Made by a program: the position numbers and the translations under genes. This document shows, one piece after another, positions 27,019 through 38,876 of a DNA stretch of 64,000 bases (its first letter is position 1; each line of letters starts with the position of its first letter). The DNA comes from Rhynchosporium graminicola (lineage: Eukaryota > Ascomycota > Leotiomycetes > Helotiales > Ploettnerulaceae). The notes under the pieces were generated by a model that did not search any database, was not told where the DNA came from, and worked only from the letters and a program-made list of their open reading frames with translations. The stretch is taken from NCBI GenBank assembly GCA_900074885.1, contig FJUW01000007.1:2269051-2333050 (forward strand). Direction: 5' to 3'.

Positions 27019-30014
27019 TACTATTAATCGATAAAACGCTAGCTAGAATCTCTACTACTAAGATATTCATTAAACTAGATATTCGCTAGGCGTTCTACCG
27101 AATTCGAATAGATCTAGCTTCTGAAGAGTATACGACTTTCCGGACCTGTTATAGTATATATAAGTATAAGGTACTCCCTTTCGGTCTGACTAACAGCCCT
27201 ACGATATACTAGCGATATATAAATAATATCTTATTCGACTACTTAGACGACTTCTATATAGTATATCTAGACGATATTCTAATCTACTCTAACGACCTAC
27301 TATAGTATTAATTATATATATATAAGGTGCTATAATAATTATAAGACGCTAGATTATAAGCCGACCTTAAGAAGTATGAATTCAATATCACTCGTACTAA
27401 ATACTTTAGATTTATTATCTCTACTTCTAGGATCGAGGTAGACCCTAAGAAAGTTAATATTATATAATCTTAGAATTACTTAACGATAGTTAAAAGCATA
27501 TAATTATTCTTAGGCTTTTATAACTTCTACTAACGATCTATTAAGGACTATAGAATTATCGCAAAACCTCTTATATAACTTACTAAAAACAATATATTAT
27601 TTCGGTTCGCTAAGGAGTATAAAGATACCTTTAATTACCTAAAGTACGCTCTTACTTTAGTACTACTTCTCTACTACTATTAGTAATATCTACCTTATAT
27701 AATCGAAATAAACGCTAGTAATAGAGTAATAGCAAGTATACTATCGCAATAGCACGATAAAGACTAGTTCCTAGTAGCCTACTTCTCTAAGACTATACTA
27801 CCTGCCGAGCTTAATTACGCTATTCACGATAAGGAAATACTTGTAATTATATAATCTTTCAGTAACTAGAGATCTGAGCTCGTAGGCGTACTATATCAGA
27901 TCCGTGTCGTTACTAATTATAAAGCTCTTAAGTACTTTATAACCTCTAAATAGCTAAACGTATAATAAGCTTAATAAGCTAAGCTACTCGCAGATTATAA
28001 CTTTATAATTACCTATCGACCTAGGAAGTATAATCTACTAGCTGACGCTCTCTCTTATAGAATAGATAAATTAGATAACTAGAATAACGCTAAAAGAACC
28101 TAGCGTTTATAGAAGCTACTACGCGAAGACTAAATCGATCTAGTACTACTTATAAGTAACCTCCGGAATAGCTCCGACTATATAGATAACTTTAAGCTTA
28201 TTAACGCCTTAGAAGTCGCCGACCTATCGCTAGTCTTTTTTATAATATAGTAAGTACTTAACGCTAATCGCATTATACTATTACTCTAAGTACTACGGAA
28301 ATAAGCTCTCTCTGCTACTCCTAGAAAACTAACTATAGAAAAAGATCTTCTACTCTATAAAGGAAGACTAATTATACTTGACGTTTTATACCTCCGCACG
28401 CTACTTATACGCGAAGTATACGACCGATTAGAGACTACTTATCTAAGTGCAAAGAAGACCTTATAACTACTAGTATTATAATACTAGTAGTACGGAATCG
28501 CTTTAATTATCAACTAGTACTACTATAACTATTATACTTACCGACGAATTCAAGTGCCGCGTAATAAGAAACCGGGCCTCCTCTAACCTCTACTTATACT
28601 ATCGCGTCCATAGGAGCATATTATAATCGACTACTATAGCTTTAACTGCGATAAATATAGCTATGATAACGTTCTTATATTTATCGACTATTTTAGTAAA
28701 TAAGTAATTAGTATTCTATACCGAAAAACCTCTGATACGCGCGACCTTATAAAGCTTTACTTATACTATATATACTGCTATTTCGGAGCTCTATTAATAA
28801 TTACCTCTAATAGAGAGCTTTAATTCGTTTCCTGTTTTTAGACTATAGTTATTATGATTCTTAGTACTAAAAGATAGCTTTCTATAGTAGACTACTTATA
28901 AATAGATAGCTAAATAGAGATCTATAACTAATATCTCTAATATAGATTACGACCTTTTATCTCTTATTATTAAGACGACTAGTCGGAATTCTTACCTATT
29001 ATAGACTATGCCTAGATAACTCTCCCTTACAAATCCCTTAGAGGTCTCTTACCTTTTAAAGTCGTTCATAGATATATACTCTGCATTAATTAAAATTAGA
29101 AAGACTTACTTAACTCTACTACGCCTACTGATAAGTTAAATACTTAGTAAGCTCTAGATTACGCTAATCGTCTGCGCGATACCTAGACTACCGCTTAATT
29201 AAGCCTCTAATATACTTAAGCTAAGATATCCTAATCCTATAATCGCTTACGCTATAAAGTCGACTTTACTATAGACGACCTTATCTAGCTAGATATATGC
29301 TACTTTACGAGTACTCGACCTAGTAAAAAACTCGACTTCCCGACTAATAGACCTTTCTATATAATTGAAAAGGTCGGAAGCTCTTATTATCTAGAGCTCC
29401 CTACTAGTATAAAAGTATATAACGTATTCCCTGCTGCTAAGCTATAGAAATATCTAAACGACCCCTTACTAAGATAAATCTTACTAACGCTACTACCTAT
29501 TAATATTACTAGTAACGATAAATAGGAGATCGAAGATATACTTGCGTGCTATAAGTAGCGTAATAGCCTCTTATACTGAGTTTCCTAGTTCAATTAAGAC
29601 GTCGATCTCATATAGTACGACGCTATAGACGTTAAATACGCTCCTACTAAGCTGAAATAATTCCACTTTAATAACCTAACGTAAGCTAGACCTCTTACTA
29701 AACTACCTGATTAGCTGAAAGCTTTCTACGATAGAATTAATAATTACGACTATCTTAATAGTAATAAGGAAATAGACTAACACTCGAGGGCGAGCTTTTT
29801 TCGGAGGGGAGGGTAGTATAATAACTAGTTAGGTTTAGAGGTTTCTCCCTATTAGTAGAAACACTTACTACTAAGCGAGATTACACGAGTAGAGTTTAGA
29901 GGCCCCTTTTCATATATATACTTCCCTTCTCTCTCTACTTCTTCACTCCTTAGTTATAGATTCTTAAGTGATTCTTACTACTTTATATTTATAGTAATAT
30001 GAGGTCTTATTACT
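27019..30014 (+). mobile_element. Third Gypsy fragment, different family, with 3' LTR
   Basis: The fragment begins in the reverse transcriptase and keeps good motifs: LPFGLTNSPT-like at about 27173-27205 and an intact YLDDILIYS at about 27260-27295, where the other Gypsy copies show YLDN. RNase H and integrase follow to about 29780, then a polypurine tract (GGAGGGGAGGG, about 29803-29813) and an LTR of roughly 200 bp (29817 to about 30014) starting TATAATAAC. After it the Copia frame resumes, so this element was inserted in Copia. It looks less RIP-altered than the 268 bp LTR family, but stops are present. Confidence 0.7.
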
Positions 30015-30855
30015 CAGGTAGTTTTGAGACCTTTCTAGAGCAAGCGTCACAATTACCTTAATACCTTATAAGCGCTAAGAGAGTACTTACGTACCTATAA
30101 GGTACGAAGTACTACGCTACGACTTACAGAGGAGACGTTACCGATAGAGAGAAGATGAAATTAAGAGGTTTCTGCGACTCTAATTAGGCTAGTAACCGAA
30201 TTAATAGAGTATTATATACCGGAGTCTATTTCTTCCTTATAAGAGGTGTTTTCTTAGCTATTTCAAAGCGATAGACTACTATAGCTCTTACCTCTATAGA
30301 AGCAGAGTATATAGCTATATGCGCCTTTACTAGAGAAGCTTTATAGATACGCTAAGTACTAAAGGAGCTAGGCTATAATAAGCTAGACTCTAAGAGTATA
30401 GAGATATAGTATAATAATCAGGGAGCTTTATCTCTATCGGAGAACCCTGAATTATACTAATATACTAAGTATATCGATATCAAATTCTACTACTTTCGCT
30501 AGGAGGTCGCTAGAGGTTATTTAGACCCTTAGTATATACCCTTAAAAGAGAACGCGGCATACGGTTTCACTAAACTACTTAGCCCATAAGACCTTAAGGC
30601 CTTTATAGTAATACTAAATATAACTGTTTTATACCTAGAATAAGGGGTATAGATATTAATTAGAAAGCTAACTTATCTTAAAGGAATTACAGAACCTATA
30701 GTTTATCCAGATTCACGTGATATCGAGGCATAGTGCTAGTCTCTAGGGGTATTACTATACGTACGCATACGATAGTATAATCGACTAATTATAGGAAATT
30801 AGATCACTCGTACCTGTAGAAGTTACCGACTTTATAGTATCTCTATAGAGGGGTA
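30015..30855 (+). mobile_element. Copia element, part 3 (RNase H)
   Basis: The Copia RNase H is readable: KRVLTYLKGTKYYATTYRG-like sequence at about 30075-30130, TIALTSIEAEYIA-like at about 30275-30320, and YNNQGALSLSENPELY-like at about 30405-30455. The middle and end of the reverse transcriptase, including its YVDD region, are missing, lost in the gap at 27018 or deleted. A purine tract AGAGGGG precedes the LTR. Confidence 0.75.
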
Positions 30856-31025
30856 TGTTACGAGGATATAGGTCTTAGTATAGATCAGGTGACTATAGTC
30901 ACGTGCATAGTCCGTGCGGATATTCCTAGATAATATCTTCTGTCGACTCTCTATAGTAATTAGTACTGCAATACAACTAATACTATTCAACTACTCTATG
31001 CCTTACTCTGAAGATCAACGTAACC
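30856..31025 (+). repeat. Copia 3' LTR (about 170 bp)
   Basis: It starts TGTTACG right after a purine tract and ends CGTAAC, so its ends form the expected short inverted repeat. Composition normalises at its right end. The matching 5' LTR is outside the window. Confidence 0.65.
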
Positions 31026-31138
31026 TTGCGATACAAAACCACTACACAAACTCATCTCGTCGATGCGACTAAACACTCTACGTTTCCAGATCAGTTCCCC
31101 TTCAGACATCCACCACGATGAATACCTAGTCCGATTCT

Positions 31139-32122
31139 ATGCCGCTAAGTAACCTTGCTCTACAGGAACGACTGCTCCAATCGCCCTACGTCATCGAAGA
31201 TCTCAAGGCCGTCCTTGCTTCGCTCGACGAAGAAATCGAAACCCGTATCTGCGCAAAGAAGAATGCCGAGTTGGTCGAGAATAAGAGATTGTTCAAGGCG
31301 AAGATCAAGAGTCTTGAAGAGGAAAACTAGAGTTTGCGGGAGAGGATCATGGGATATGAAGAACTGAAAGAAAAAGAGGAAACTGAAAAGAAAGGAGAGG
31401 TGATTCGTCTCTTCCTCTCAAACTCACATATCTTCTAATCTGAGTGCCAGGAGAAAGTCTGCGAGTGCCAACATGAAATTCGGCAGCTGGAAGCTAAGAT
31501 CCTGGATCTATGCGAAGACTTAGAAACGAAGGTGGTAGCTGTACCGGACTTGGAGGAGGAGATAGCCCTCAAAAAGCCACTCTTCCAAGTTGGGGTTGAC
31601 ATCCGAAAAGGCTGCCTTGAAAAGTCCAGGGTGGCTGAGTACAACGGCTATACAGCCGACAAGGATATCATTGAGAAACGAAAAATCGCAGCTCATGAGG
31701 GCAACTGGATAGCGGACGCTTCATTATACCATTTCGGCTATATATCGCTCGAATCATTTGATCGCGAGTCGGATCTGTTTAATCTTTGGGCTGACAATTA
31801 CGGACTTCTAACTGACAAATCTGGCGATATGCATGGTGCGTTGAAGGCGGGCACCTTCCCGATAATTATCATCAACTGCATCAATGTCATGTTTACGATA
31901 CTAGTTGCGAGAAGGAAAACCCACCATCCTTACAACGTCAAAAAAGTATGCTTTGCCCTGATACAATCTCTTGTGGACTTATGGAACACAGGGGGGATTG
32001 GAGGAAATGTATCACGCTTTTCTGAGGATGGCAAATTCTTGGGGATCGTTGCAGAAGTCGAAGACTTGAGAAATTTTATGCTGCGGCCGACTCGACGCAG
32101 TAGCGTGCAGAGTGGAATATGA
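31139..32122 (+). pseudogene. Coiled-coil family relic with two C-to-T type stops
   Basis: One reading frame runs from an ATG at 31139 to a TGA at 32122 but is broken by TAG at 31328-31330 and TAA at 31436-31438. Both stops lie in the same frame and both are one C-to-T change (CpA to TpA) from glutamine codons. The N-terminal part is charged and heptad-like. The C-terminal part carries KPLFQVGVDIRKGCLEKS, AAHEGNWIADASLYHFG and FNLWADNYG, which match motifs in the genes at 55186-57126 and 62378-63760. It starts only 114 bp from the RIP block, so damage by RIP spreading is likely. The alternative is translation of the last 196 codons (from 31532) alone as a short protein. I do not recognise a function. 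Confidence 0.7.
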
Positions 32123-34916
32123 TCTTGTGGGCTAGAAATTGCTTGTAATTGCACAAGATACGATGCTAAGATAGTTTCAAATAGGCAATGTTGAAATTAT
32201 GAATACATTTGCTAGTGACACAGCATTACACTATACCATCAAGTCTTCTGCACGTCTTTAAAGAGAGTTGTTCAAGGGTATATGTCGAAAGTTGCGGTGG
32301 GCTAGAGGTTTAAAGATCGCATTGTCTACATATGTAGTAAGGTAAGTCTCGGCCGTAATTTACACGGAGTCTCACGTCCATGATGATTGTTCATGTATCG
32401 AGTTAGCAAACGTCAGCATGCAGAGAAATCGTCTCTAGAGCAAGACTACCAAAAATGCCTACTAAAAATATCACGATCTTTTTGAACTATATTACATAAA
32501 TTGCTTTACTCTTTTATCAGGCTCACCTTGTATTCATAACCTCGCTTTTCAAGCTAACCTCCAATCAGACATCTCTAGTTTTAATAGCAAGATCCGTGAC
32601 ATTACCACTAGCCTTTATCTCATCTGTTTTCCCACCTACAAAATCCCAAGACCTACTTCTCTCAGCCCGACGCATTTTTCTACCACCTTCATCAATCTAC
32701 TCCGTGACAAAATTCAGCATTGCTGGTCCCACCACGATAGAATCTACTGGAAGCATCCTCGAGCCTGATGGTTCATCTACCATCCTATCAGCAGATGAGA
32801 CTTCAACATCGTTGTCTTCCTCCGCTGCAGCTCCTACCAGCAGTGCCAGACTTTAATCACTATGAGAACTTCATCATGCCATTGGTTTTTATATCGAAGC
32901 CCTTAATACAGATCTGCAAATCGAGATCCAAGCTCGTACCATGGCCGAAGAAGAGACCATACAACTTCCAACATGAGTTCACCTTAATAAGAGAGCGCAG
33001 CTTCATGCCGCGCACGGAATCAATAATTTCGCAAACCATCGACAACGAGTAATTTCGAGATGTAGGTTAGACAGCACCTCCACGAACATTTCCTCACAAA
33101 CTTTTGACATAAGCCAAACCCAGAAGAAGCACGATTGATCCCTCCCCGGACCAAATCCTCGTCTCAAACCCACAAATCACACACCTCCAAGCCGAGAAGA
33201 GAAACCCTGCAGAAAAGATCAAAGATCCAAGAAAAACACATCGCCAGCTATCAAGAAATACCGAGATCTTAATTAGGCTTTAGTCCAAATCATCATGCCT
33301 ACCCACCTTAGCATCTACTTATCTAGAGCGAGTCAAAGAGACGACAAATCCCAATCTCCATCCCCGATCGCAAAATACCGCAGAAGCAAGTAGTCGCCGC
33401 ACATGAAAGGAATCGGCGCGTCGGCGTCTCACTCATCTATCTGAAAATTCCTTTCCATCGGAATCACCACGACTCTCTGAAACTGAAGTAGGGGACTACC
33501 AAATCACACACAAAGACTAAGTCGACTTATTGTAATCTTGATCTCCATCCTCCAGATAACCCACGAGCTCCCACTACCCGATACCAGAATCACTCACTAA
33601 CCAAGGCACCTAGGAACTCAATCAATCACAGTTTCACGAAACCTTGACTTTTCATAAAATAAAACAAAAATAAACCGATCTGAATTGATGCAAACTCATC
33701 ACCCTACTCCCAAATTTTTTTTTTTTAAAATAAATTTCCACCCCTCCATCTACCAAGCACAATTCCTCGAACCCAAATCAACCCCGATGAAAGAAGCACA
33801 CACCAGCCGAACCCCCCCGAGCCAGATTCCGCATCACCTGCCCAAAAAAAAAAAACCCCCCCTTTCCTAAACTCGCGCCGCGAGCCCGATTAAAGGATCC
33901 AATTCCAGGACTATGAGATCTCATCGGAAGAAGTGAAGATTACTCCTACGTAGACACCGTGCTTGATAAACTTTGAGAGAGAACATCGCAATCCAGTCTA
34001 TCCATCGTCGACCAGCGAGGTACAATAGACGAGAAGAGGAACCTAAGATAGGTCGGATACAAGTTCCCGAGACCCGACCTCACCCATCGTTGCTGATTCC
34101 TCACACCGACACAACACACGCATAAGCTGCACTCAATCATTCTGTGATCGAAAACAGGCTTGGTCGACGAAGCAGTTGATAGATTGTTGAATGATGTCCG
34201 GTGAGGGGAAAATGTTGAGATACTACCTATCCAGTCCATCCTTGTGTACACGGAACAGCGGCTTTTGAGGTTGAGGAACGGTAGTTTCCTGCTTCAGACT
34301 TCGGAGAGCGCGATGAGTATGTGGGGAATTTTCTGAACGTATAGTACGGACGTCTTGATGTACATACTGTCCCTTCTCGTGAAACTTTCATGACGGCTTT
34401 TCCTTCTGACGACTGCAAATCTGTTGTTATTGCTGACTAATGCTCGCTTAAACTGCCAGCGGAGCTTAGGAGCTATCCGGACCTGAACTCGATCATGGAA
34501 TGTTTCCTCAGCAACGCAAATCACTATTCTTATTGATTTTCGATAGTAAGAACGAGTGATGCAAATTTACCAGTACAACTCCGATCAAAATACATCTTCC
34601 TTCTGCCAACAAATCTCAGTTATGTGGATGTGGTCTGCCAATCTAGCTACCACACACGCCACGACAAAAGTCAAGTACGATGCAATGCACCCAGAACGCC
34701 AATACCCATGTTTACTCCGAGACCTGGCCGAGTGAGATATACCCCAAACAGTTCAAACAGTTCAACCAAATCCATTCCAATCCAAATCCTGACAACTCGC
34801 CCAACTGATTGCAATACAATAGAATTAGTGGACTTCTTCGGAGGCTCATAACTCATCTCATCTATCTCATGTCATGCAGTAACGGAGCTTCAAAAGTCCC
34901 AAGAGACATCTCAGAA
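32123..34916. other. Gene-free interval (about 2.8 kb)
   Basis: I see no supported gene. Several ATG-started frames of 60-100 codons overlap each other on both strands and show no family motif or plausible exon chain. There are poly-A/T runs at about 33717-33727 and 33844-33854. The last few hundred bases may include the 3' untranslated region of the exchanger gene, which is read leftward. Confidence 0.5.
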
Positions 34917-37062
34917 CTAAACACCTGAGCCCGAGCTTCCACCGCCGTTATGCTTACCACTATCTAGCAGTAACTTCGGCTTGATGAACCCCTCATCAAG
35001 CTGCTTGAACCAAGCTGCTTGATCCTCCGCCGTTCCGTGAAAGAGAGAGTTGATCGCACCACTAGCCGTAATACTCGGACCCTCATGCACCACACTCCCA
35101 CTGGTAGGGTACGGGTCGGAATCTGCTCTTGAGAGCAGCGAAGAGTTAGTAATGCGTTTAGCAGCCGGAGGAAGATCCGAAGAATCGCTATCGATATCGA
35201 TATCTGAACCTTCGGCCGCACTAGGATGGAGAAGCTCATCACTGTCTTCGCGGCGAGCGGCGGAGTTCTTGCGAATCAGGCCCTTAGGAACGTTTACTGG
35301 ACTCGAGTTTCCGGATACGTACGTACCGCGCTCTTGGTCCCTGCGGCTGGTCAAGCCGTCTAATTGGACAGATCCGTTTCTGCGAGGGTCGTTGCCAAAG
35401 CCGTTATGCTTGTAATAAGAGGCATTAGGGATCGGTTCGATGTCGAACTCGTCGTCCGAGTCAATTTCCTCTACGACGCCAGTCTGTATGCCAAGAATCT
35501 CGAGCATGCGTGCCGTGGTTCCGCCAAATATGATGACGGTGAGCACGACCACTACTAAAACTGTGGCTTTTAGTGCAGGTGCATTTGCGCCTGTCAAACC
35601 GGCTGCCAGCGCAACGCCGACAGCTCCACGGAGACCAGCCCAAAAAAGCATAGCTTGGTAGCTGTAAGGAATCTCGTCGGCGACGTCCTTACCTCTTCTC
35701 TTCGCTCTGTAGCGAATGAACCAATTGATGAGTCTCGAGAGTGGGAATACGGCTGCCCACCTAGCAGCACAGATCCCCAGGACGGTGATAATGATGAAAA
35801 GAGGCTTGAATTGGAAATTGTCGTTGGTGAAGAGTGAGAGTCCAAGATAGATGAAGATGAAATTCTCAGATAATTGAGCCAGGACTTGGAATAGGTATTT
35901 GGTGGTAAGTTGGGTTCGACGGGACATGTTGTAGTATGCATAGTGCTTGAGCGTGATTCCACAGAAGAGAAGGGTGACGATTCCTAGGCATGTCAGTATT
36001 GATCCTACACCAATAACTAGAATGAAAAACTTACCAGACATATGCAAGCCATTTGAGAAGAAATAGCTAGCATAGGCGATTAACACGATCAAGCAACTCT
36101 CAATCTTTGCGAATCTCCTGACGAATGTGTACTTCAAAACCAGCGCCGTCCCAATGCCCACGATGACTCCAATGAGCAAACTTCCGAAGAAGACTGCCAA
36201 GAAAATTCCTATTCCTTCCAACAAGCTGATGAGACCCAATGTTCCGGCAGCTCCACCTGCTTTGTATCTCTGGGCTGTCTCGAAGAGCACAATAGCCACT
36301 GCATCGTTAAGGATAGATTCCCCAAAAATGATGGTATATAATTTCGGGTCGACCTTGTAGGTGTTAAAGATGGCCAGGATTGTGACGGGATCCGTAGCTG
36401 ATAATGTTGCTCCTATAGAAATGGCGTCGACAAAGCTCATCTCGAACCCATCAATTGGAATCCTCGTGTAGACATAAAGAATCAACCCCAGCACAATGGC
36501 AGATATGAATGTGCCAGCGAACGCGAACGTTAGGATTGTTCCAATGTTTCGAAAGAAGTTCACTTGATGCAGTTCGTAGCCGGAAGCTAGAATAATTGGC
36601 GGTAGGAGTAGGTTGAAGAATATTTGAGAATTGAAACTGAGCAGGGCTTGTATCGAGTTTCCGGGACTTAGTTTGATTATCAATCCGACGGTCATACCTG
36701 GGCCGTCAGTATGGACCATAGAGTGGGAGTAGTTTGCCTACCAGCGAAGATTGATATCACTGTCTCATGTACTGCCTCGACCTTCTTCTGCTGTAACATA
36801 TAACTGGTGAACAGCGCTGCGATCAGGAGCATGATCATGATGAAGAGTGCCCATGAGGAGAAGATCTCCATCTGGGAGGAGGAATCGGGTGCTGCATCTA
36901 TTAGCCTTGTCTCCTCCCTGCTGTTTTGTCTTTGCCCTTACGTTCGTCTCCCTCATCGTCTGCCCTTTCTGTGAGCGCATTTAGCTATGCGTGCTGCTTG
37001 TCTCTAACGCGCAACTTACCCTGGAGTATCTGGTAGGCCACCGTGCCTAAGAGCGCAGACAT
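34917..37062 (-). CDS. NHX1: Endosomal Na+(K+)/H+ exchanger, NHX1 type
   Basis: This is a CPA1-family cation/proton exchanger. The yeast relative sits in late endosomes and sets lumen pH and ion balance. I infer five exons: 37062-37020, 36968-36942, 36897-36742, 36697-36035 and 35983-34917. The introns are 51, 44, 44 and 51 nt, the phases fit, and the product is 651 aa (yeast Nhx1 is about 630). Family marks include FSSWALFIMIMLLIAALF in the first membrane span, LLLPPIIL (about 105-112), FGESILNDA (about 200-208) and GLRGAVGVALAAG. The C-terminal 200 residues are a hydrophilic, serine- and aspartate-rich tail. The start was chosen because splicing restores one frame into the conserved MEIFSSW segment. 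The last intron is a multiple of three without a stop, so unspliced RNA stays open. Family assignment is firm; the two tiny first exons are inference. Confidence 0.9.
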
Positions 37063-37500
37063 TTTAACCATTGTGTAAAACGAGGAGCGCGAGCGCTATT
37101 GTGAGATATCGAGTTGAGTCGGAGCTCGGGCGGCGAGCAGGGCGAGGGGAAGGGGAGGACACATGTAACTATTCGCGATACTGCGATTGACCGATAAGAA
37201 AAGAAAGGGCAAAATGTGAAAGGGGCCGGGAGTTCTAAATGACGAATTGTGTGCGACTAAGATTCTCGACACTGCAACGGTCGATCCCTAGCGGCTAGGT
37301 AGCCCAAAATGTATAATGTACTTGAGGCTCTGCTGCGTATGACGGGGCCGAGGCCGATTATGCGCCTCAGCGGAATGCTCAGGTGCTGTTTGTAAGTATT
37401 GTAATCGGCTCGGGACGATTTCGCTTGCTGATGATGTAAGCTGGATAGATGTCACATGTGGAACGAGAACCTGCGTTGTTCAGGTCGTGATCAATATGGG

Positions 37501-37555
37501 ACAGGACAGGACAGGACAGGACAGGTCAGGACATGACATGACATGACATGACATG
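37501..37555. repeat. Pentamer tandem array (ACAGG)5 TCAGG (ACATG)5
   Basis: Five ACAGG units at 37501-37525, one TCAGG, then five ACATG units at 37531-37555. The switch of unit in the middle shows one array that changed by point mutation followed by expansion. Confidence 0.95.
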
Positions 37556-38353
37556 AAGGAATGAGATGGAGATCTGTTGCATGCAGTGCAGTGGAGTGTA
37601 GTGCACGATATTATATGCGTGACTATGTTGTGTGCTGTTATAAGTACTGTACACTGGGAAGAAGGTGGAGGGAGATGGATACTTACCTACCCTCCTGCCC
37701 AAGGTAGGATGGTGGAACAATAGAGTTCCGGTGACGGACGGAATTACAGTACCACTATGAACGCCCAATAGATGTACCTACCTACCTTAGGTACCTTTGT
37801 CCAAGTACTATATGTCATCATAGGATAGCTAGAGTAGGTAAGGTAGATACTTAGGTAGGCAAGCAGGATTTACTATATTAAACATAGTATAGTATAGTAC
37901 TACTTACCTACGCAAACAGTGCCTTTGTGTCGTACCTACCGACCTACCTAAGTGGGGTTTCTAGGTAGGTATAGATAGGTATATACTATATCTACAGTAG
38001 GGTATAATACCTAGGTGTCTCATCTCATTGGGACTTGAACTCTGTTATATTTCATGCGTTCCCCTCTCCCCTTTTCCCTCTCTTGTTCCCCCAGCCTCCG
38101 CCCACAATCGTCCCTATCCTCTCGGGAGGTACCGTACCTTACTTATATAAGTATAAGTACTTCGTTAGGTACCCTAGGTAGGCAATGCGGCCGATCCCTT
38201 CTCCCTCTACCCAGATCGGCGGGCTCTCCTACACACCAACCGCCACCGCCACCATCATATTCCCCAAGATTCGGCATTTGGATCTCGAGACTCAAGAGAG
38301 TGTGGGAGGTGAGGGTGAGGGTGTTGGGTGTGGTTGTGAGTGTGGTGGTGGTG

Positions 38354-38377
38354 GTGTGTGTGTGTGTGTGTGTGTGT
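38354..38377. repeat. GT microsatellite, (GT)12
   Basis: Twelve uninterrupted GT units, preceded by an irregular GTG/GGT-rich stretch from about 38285. Confidence 0.95.
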
Positions 38378-38612
38378 CCACTGTAGCGGTGTGATATGAT
38401 GTCGTTGTGCCTTGGAGCAGCAGGGCAGGTCAGGGCACTCACCACATCTTTGGGATTGGGAAGCACAAAGGGTCTTCTGTTCCTGAAGATAAGCCTGCCT
38501 GATCCAGATCCCCCCCTCTCCCCACCCCCATTGAGACCGCCCCAGCCTTCTCGATTCATCCGGCTCCGAGTCCTTGCGGGGGATCAGCATTGGCATGACT
38601 CGAGGTCTATTG

Positions 38613-38634
38613 TACAGTACAGTACTGTACTGTA
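38613..38634. promoter_or_regulatory. Perfect 22 bp palindrome upstream of the transporter gene
   Basis: The half-site TACAGTACAGT is followed at once by its exact reverse complement, with no spacer. It lies about 640 bp before the transporter start. It could be a binding site for a dimeric regulator or simply part of the local short repeats; function is unknown. Confidence 0.5.
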
Positions 38635-38785
38635 TCATTCATACCTTACTTACCCTTACTTACCCTTCCTTACCTACCTAGGTACATGCTTTGTTACAGT
38701 ATTCCTCAATTGCCATATCAATCATACTTTGGCTCTCCAACATCGCGCGCATCCTCGCCAGACATTACAGTACTCTCCTCACCTC

Positions 38786-38876
38786 ACCTGACCTGACCTG
38801 ACCTGAGTCGCAGTGGAACGAACATCCTTCTGTCATCCGTCAGACCAGACCAAACCAAACCAGACCAGGCCGGACC
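38786..38876. repeat. Pentamer repeats: CCTGA array and ACCAG/ACCAA array
   Basis: About four CCTGA units at 38786-38805, then ACCAG and ACCAA units at about 38842-38876. CCTGA is the complement of TCAGG, which also occurs in the array at 37501. Confidence 0.8.

Larger units (their letters stand above)
1..31025. repeat. RIP-mutated, AT-rich nested retrotransposon block
   Basis: The whole stretch is rich in TA dinucleotides and poor in CA and TG, while CG remains fairly common. That is the expected result of C-to-T change at CpA, the mark of repeat-induced point mutation. No ATG-started reading frame longer than about 77 codons exists, and none above 60 codons between 2141 and 31139. Retroelement protein motifs are readable but broken by TAA and TAG. 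Composition changes abruptly at the end of the Copia 3' LTR, where ordinary genic sequence starts. Confidence 0.93.

Noticed and set aside
32596..33052. Frames of 86 and 94 codons in the gene-free interval
   Set aside because: They overlap each other in different frames, with no motif, splice pattern or family similarity.
34964..36360. Several plus- and minus-strand frames of 60-122 codons inside the exchanger gene
   Set aside because: They are shadows of the exchanger coding sequence in other frames.
36765..36980. Separate 71-codon frame upstream of the exchanger
   Set aside because: It is a shifted frame over the second and third exons; the spliced model in another frame gives the conserved NHX N-terminus.
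38054..38791. Overlapping frames of 110-138 codons on both strands
   Set aside because: They pass through GT and pentamer repeats and are low-complexity chance frames.
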